Of a stretch of DNA of 44,131 nucleotides, positions 42,060 to 44,131 are shown piece by piece. Position 1 is the first letter of the stretch, and each line of letters starts with the position of its first letter. Source of the stretch: an uncultured Prevotella sp. (lineage in GTDB: Bacteria > Bacteroidota > Bacteroidia > Bacteroidales > Bacteroidaceae); assembly GCA_900541335.1 (NCBI GenBank), contig UQJC01000013.1, forward strand, positions 1 through 44,131, read 5' to 3'. Made by a program: the position numbers and the translations under genes. The notes beneath the pieces are model-generated. The model was not told where the DNA came from. It was given only the letters and a program-made list of their open reading frames with translations, and made no database searches.

Positions 42060-43760
42060 ATGCAATTTCGTCAAATCCTTCAACACTATTGGGGGTATCC
42101 CGACTTTCGAGGCATACAGCGCGAAATTATCGAAAGCATTGCGCAAGGCAAGGATACTTTGGGATTGATGCCGACAGGTGGCGGTAAGAGCATCACCTTC
42201 CAGGTGCCTGCGCTGGCACGGGAAGGACTTTGCATCGTGGTCACTCCGCTCATTGCCTTGATGAAGGATCAGGTGGAAAACTTGCGTCGTCGTAACATCC
42301 CTGCTGCGGCAGTCTATGCTGGACAATCTGCTGCTGAAATTGGCCGAATCTATGACAACGCTATCTTCGATGCTTACAAGTTCCTTTACGTATCGCCCGA
42401 ACGTTTGGCGAGTCCGCTCTTTCTCAACAAGGTAACTCGCATGAAGGTCTCTCTTCTGACTGTAGATGAAGCTCACTGTATCTCGCAATGGGGCTATGAT
42501 TTCCGTCCGCAATACCTCAAGATAGCAGACATTCGACAGAAGTTTCCCGAAGTACCCGTCTTAGCCTTAACAGCTACTGCCACGACCGAAGTGGTCGATG
42601 ACATTCAAGACAAGTTGGGCTTTCGGGCAAAGAATGTATTCCGCATGAGCTTTGAGCGAACGAATCTTCGCTACGTTGTGCGCAAGACCGATGATAAGGA
42701 GAAGGAGATGCTTCACATCCTGCGCAGTGTTCCCGGTTCGGCAATTGTCTATGTGCGTAGCCGCCGGCGTACGGAAGAATATGCCCGGATGCTTCGTGAA
42801 GAAGGCATTAGCACCTTCGACTACCATGCCGGCATGACCGCCATCAACAAAGATTTGCGCCAGAAAGCTTGGCAGGACGACGAAGTGCGCGTCATGGTGG
42901 CTACCAATGCCTTTGGTATGGGTATTGACAAACCCGATGTGCGTTTGGTGATTCACATGGACGTTCCCGAATCGATTGAAGCTTATTTCCAGGAAGCAGG
43001 TCGTGGAGGACGTGACGGCGGTGTAGCTTATGCCGTGTTGTTGTGCGACAGATACGATGCCCGTCGTTTGCAGCAACACGTTTCCCAAGCTTATCCCGAT
43101 CGGGAATACATCCGTAAGGTCTATGCCGACCTTTCCTCCTTCTATCAAATAGCCGAAGGCGAAGGTCAGGGATTTACGTTCGATTTTCACATCGAGCGTT
43201 TTTGTCGTGTCTTTCATCACCATCCCGCTCACCTCATCGGTGCTTTGGAATTACTGACTCGTGCGGGTTACATTCATTTCAGTACCGAGGATGAGAATTC
43301 CTCGCGTGTCATGTTTCTCGTAACTCGTGATGAACTTTATGGTGTTGGCGATTTAACTCCGGCTGACGACTTGCTGCTCAGTGCTATGATGCGCACTTCG
43401 GGTGCTTTCTTTGCCGATTATATTACTATTCGTGAAGACGAATTGGCAGAAGTCTGTCACACGACTCCCCAATTGATATACGAACAGCTGCTCCGTCTCA
43501 CACGTCATCGCATTCTCCATTACGTTCCTCATAAGACTTGTCCGCAAATCACCTACATCGATCGTCGTATTGACGAACGTTACATCGAAATACCTCGCGA
43601 TATTTACGAAGTGCGTCGCGACCAGTGTCTCAAGCGCGTGCAGGCGATGATTCATTATTTCAGCAACGATGAAGAATGTCGTAGCCGCACCTTGCTTCAC
43701 TATTTTAGTGACGATGGTCCCGATTGTGGACATTGCGATGTATGCTTAAGTTTCAAGTAA
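42060..43760 (+). CDS. recQ: RecQ family ATP-dependent DNA helicase, short form
   Basis: RecQ unwinds DNA 3' to 5' and works with RecJ in recombination repair. The 566-residue protein has motif 0 (YWGYPDFRGIQREII), Walker A TGGGKS (39-44), the DEAH box (136-139), SAT-like ALTATAT, and motif VI QEAGRGGRDG. The Zn-binding region has CRSR...CGHCDVC at the very C-terminus. The HRDC domain that follows in longer RecQ proteins is missing, so this is the shorter form seen in many Bacteroidetes alongside a longer paralog. The start at the only suitable ATG leaves a normal N-terminus. Confidence 0.95.
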   Translation: MQFRQILQHYWGYPDFRGIQREIIESIAQGKDTLGLMPTGGGKSITFQVPALAREGLCIVVTPLIALMKDQVENLRRRNIPAAAVYAGQSAAEIGRIYDNAIFDAYKFLYVSPERLASPLFLNKVTRMKVSLLTVDEAHCISQWGYDFRPQYLKIADIRQKFPEVPVLALTATATTEVVDDIQDKLGFRAKNVFRMSFERTNLRYVVRKTDDKEKEMLHILRSVPGSAIVYVRSRRRTEEYARMLREEGISTFDYHAGMTAINKDLRQKAWQDDEVRVMVATNAFGMGIDKPDVRLVIHMDVPESIEAYFQEAGRGGRDGGVAYAVLLCDRYDARRLQQHVSQAYPDREYIRKVYADLSSFYQIAEGEGQGFTFDFHIERFCRVFHHHPAHLIGALELLTRAGYIHFSTEDENSSRVMFLVTRDELYGVGDLTPADDLLLSAMMRTSGAFFADYITIREDELAEVCHTTPQLIYEQLLRLTRHRILHYVPHKTCPQITYIDRRIDERYIEIPRDIYEVRRDQCLKRVQAMIHYFSNDEECRSRTLLHYFSDDGPDCGHCDVCLSFK

Positions 43761-43805
43761 GCCACTTGGGTCAATAGCGTGCTTGAGGGGTAGCTTTCTA
43801 ATTGT

Positions 43806-43841
43806 AGAGGGTAAACAGGGTCTCATTCCTGTTTACCCTCT
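43806..43841 (+). terminator. Terminator of recQ
   Basis: AGAGGGTAAACAGG and CCTGTTTACCCTCT form a perfect 14-bp stem with an 8-nt loop. A TGCTTGTTTG tail follows. Confidence 0.85.
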
Positions 43842-43990
43842 GCTTGTTTGCAGCGTAGGGCTTTTCCTCCCCTTGCAAATCCGCTTCTCGTTCTTCTTTT
43901 CGCATCCTTATTAATCAAATCGTATACGATTCCAACCTATATCTAACGGATTGGCTTTTTACCGCAATCCGATACGCATCTCGTCTTAAT

Positions 43991-44131
43991 AGTTCGGCAC
44001 ATTGCCGATGCACGCAATCCATTGCGTTTTTCTAGTTCGGCACATTGCCGAAGCATGCAATCCATAGTGCTTTTCCAGTTCGGCACATTGCCGATGCACG
44101 CAATCCATTGCGTTTTTCTAGTTCGGCACAT
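43991..44131. repeat. 43-bp tandem repeats running off the window
   Basis: Units start at 43991, 44034, 44077 and 44120 (partial). Each contains two small inverted repeats: CGGCA-CAT-TGCCG, and CGCAA-TCCA-TTGCG in units 1 and 3 (changed in unit 2). The 43-bp period is not a multiple of three, so reading frames shift between units and coding is unlikely. The stretch 43842-43990 shows nothing else. Confidence 0.92.

Noticed and set aside
43943..44131. Minus-strand Cys-rich frame in the terminal repeats
   Set aside because: The 43-bp period shifts frame with every unit, so the apparent protein does not repeat coherently and is a product of the repeat.

Overview
The window looks like chromosomal DNA of an anaerobic Bacteroidales bacterium (Prevotellaceae-like is my best guess, not proven). 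The evidence is: promoters of the Bacteroidetes form TTTG-N19/20-TAnnTTTG in front of many genes; almost no Shine-Dalgarno sequences; an S46 dipeptidyl peptidase; an Oar-like TonB-dependent receptor; DUF349 and AI-2E family proteins; two rubrerythrins; and a PurF paralog without the N-terminal cysteine. There is no phage, no transposase and no CRISPR array. Most of the window is core or lineage-conserved genes, with four unrelated families of short tandem repeats between them.

Layout. 1-386: palindromic intergenic repeats. 714-3115 (+): biotin-dependent acyl-CoA carboxylase/decarboxylase operon (carboxyltransferase, small acidic protein, biotin carrier). 3401-5545 (+): DPP7-type peptidase. 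5927-13456 (-): Oar-like TonB receptor and a large modular GH31 glycosidase, as separate transcription units. 13657-17533 (-): MenA, a periplasmic protein, a cytidylate-kinase-like protein and a MATE exporter. 17841-20407 (-): ECF sigma factor, membrane anti-sigma candidate, small exported protein and outer-membrane barrel, read as one operon. 20573-25973 (-): GpmI, an outer-membrane barrel, a DUF349 protein and CorA. 25974-28018: a gene-poor stretch with a long corA leader, direct repeats, a small membrane protein, a 42-bp tandem array and tRNA-Lys. 28077-29363 (-): AI-2E family permease. 29617-33673 (+): RsmI, two lipoproteins and a second MATE exporter. 33794-35931 (-): ABC ATPase, permease and GntR regulator with an operator-like inverted repeat. 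36251-37990 (+): PerR-like regulator, reverse rubrerythrin and rubrerythrin. 38195-39628 (-): PurF-like protein. 40176-43760 (+): RecJ and RecQ. 43991 to the end: 43-bp tandem repeats running off the window.

How the genes work together. The clearest functional cassette is peroxide defence: a PerR-type repressor with a 7-1-7 palindrome just downstream of its own -7 element, followed by two rubrerythrins. The second is an ABC exporter operon whose last gene is a YtrA-type GntR repressor, with a perfect 8-bp inverted repeat over the predicted start of transcription. The third is the sigma/anti-sigma/exported protein/barrel operon, which looks like an envelope-sensing unit. RecJ and RecQ form a recombination-repair pair. 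The most unusual item is the 42-bp array at 27211-27552: its unit is exactly 14 codons, and on the minus strand it reads as a basic amphipathic two-heptad repeat whose stop overlaps a downstream ATG.
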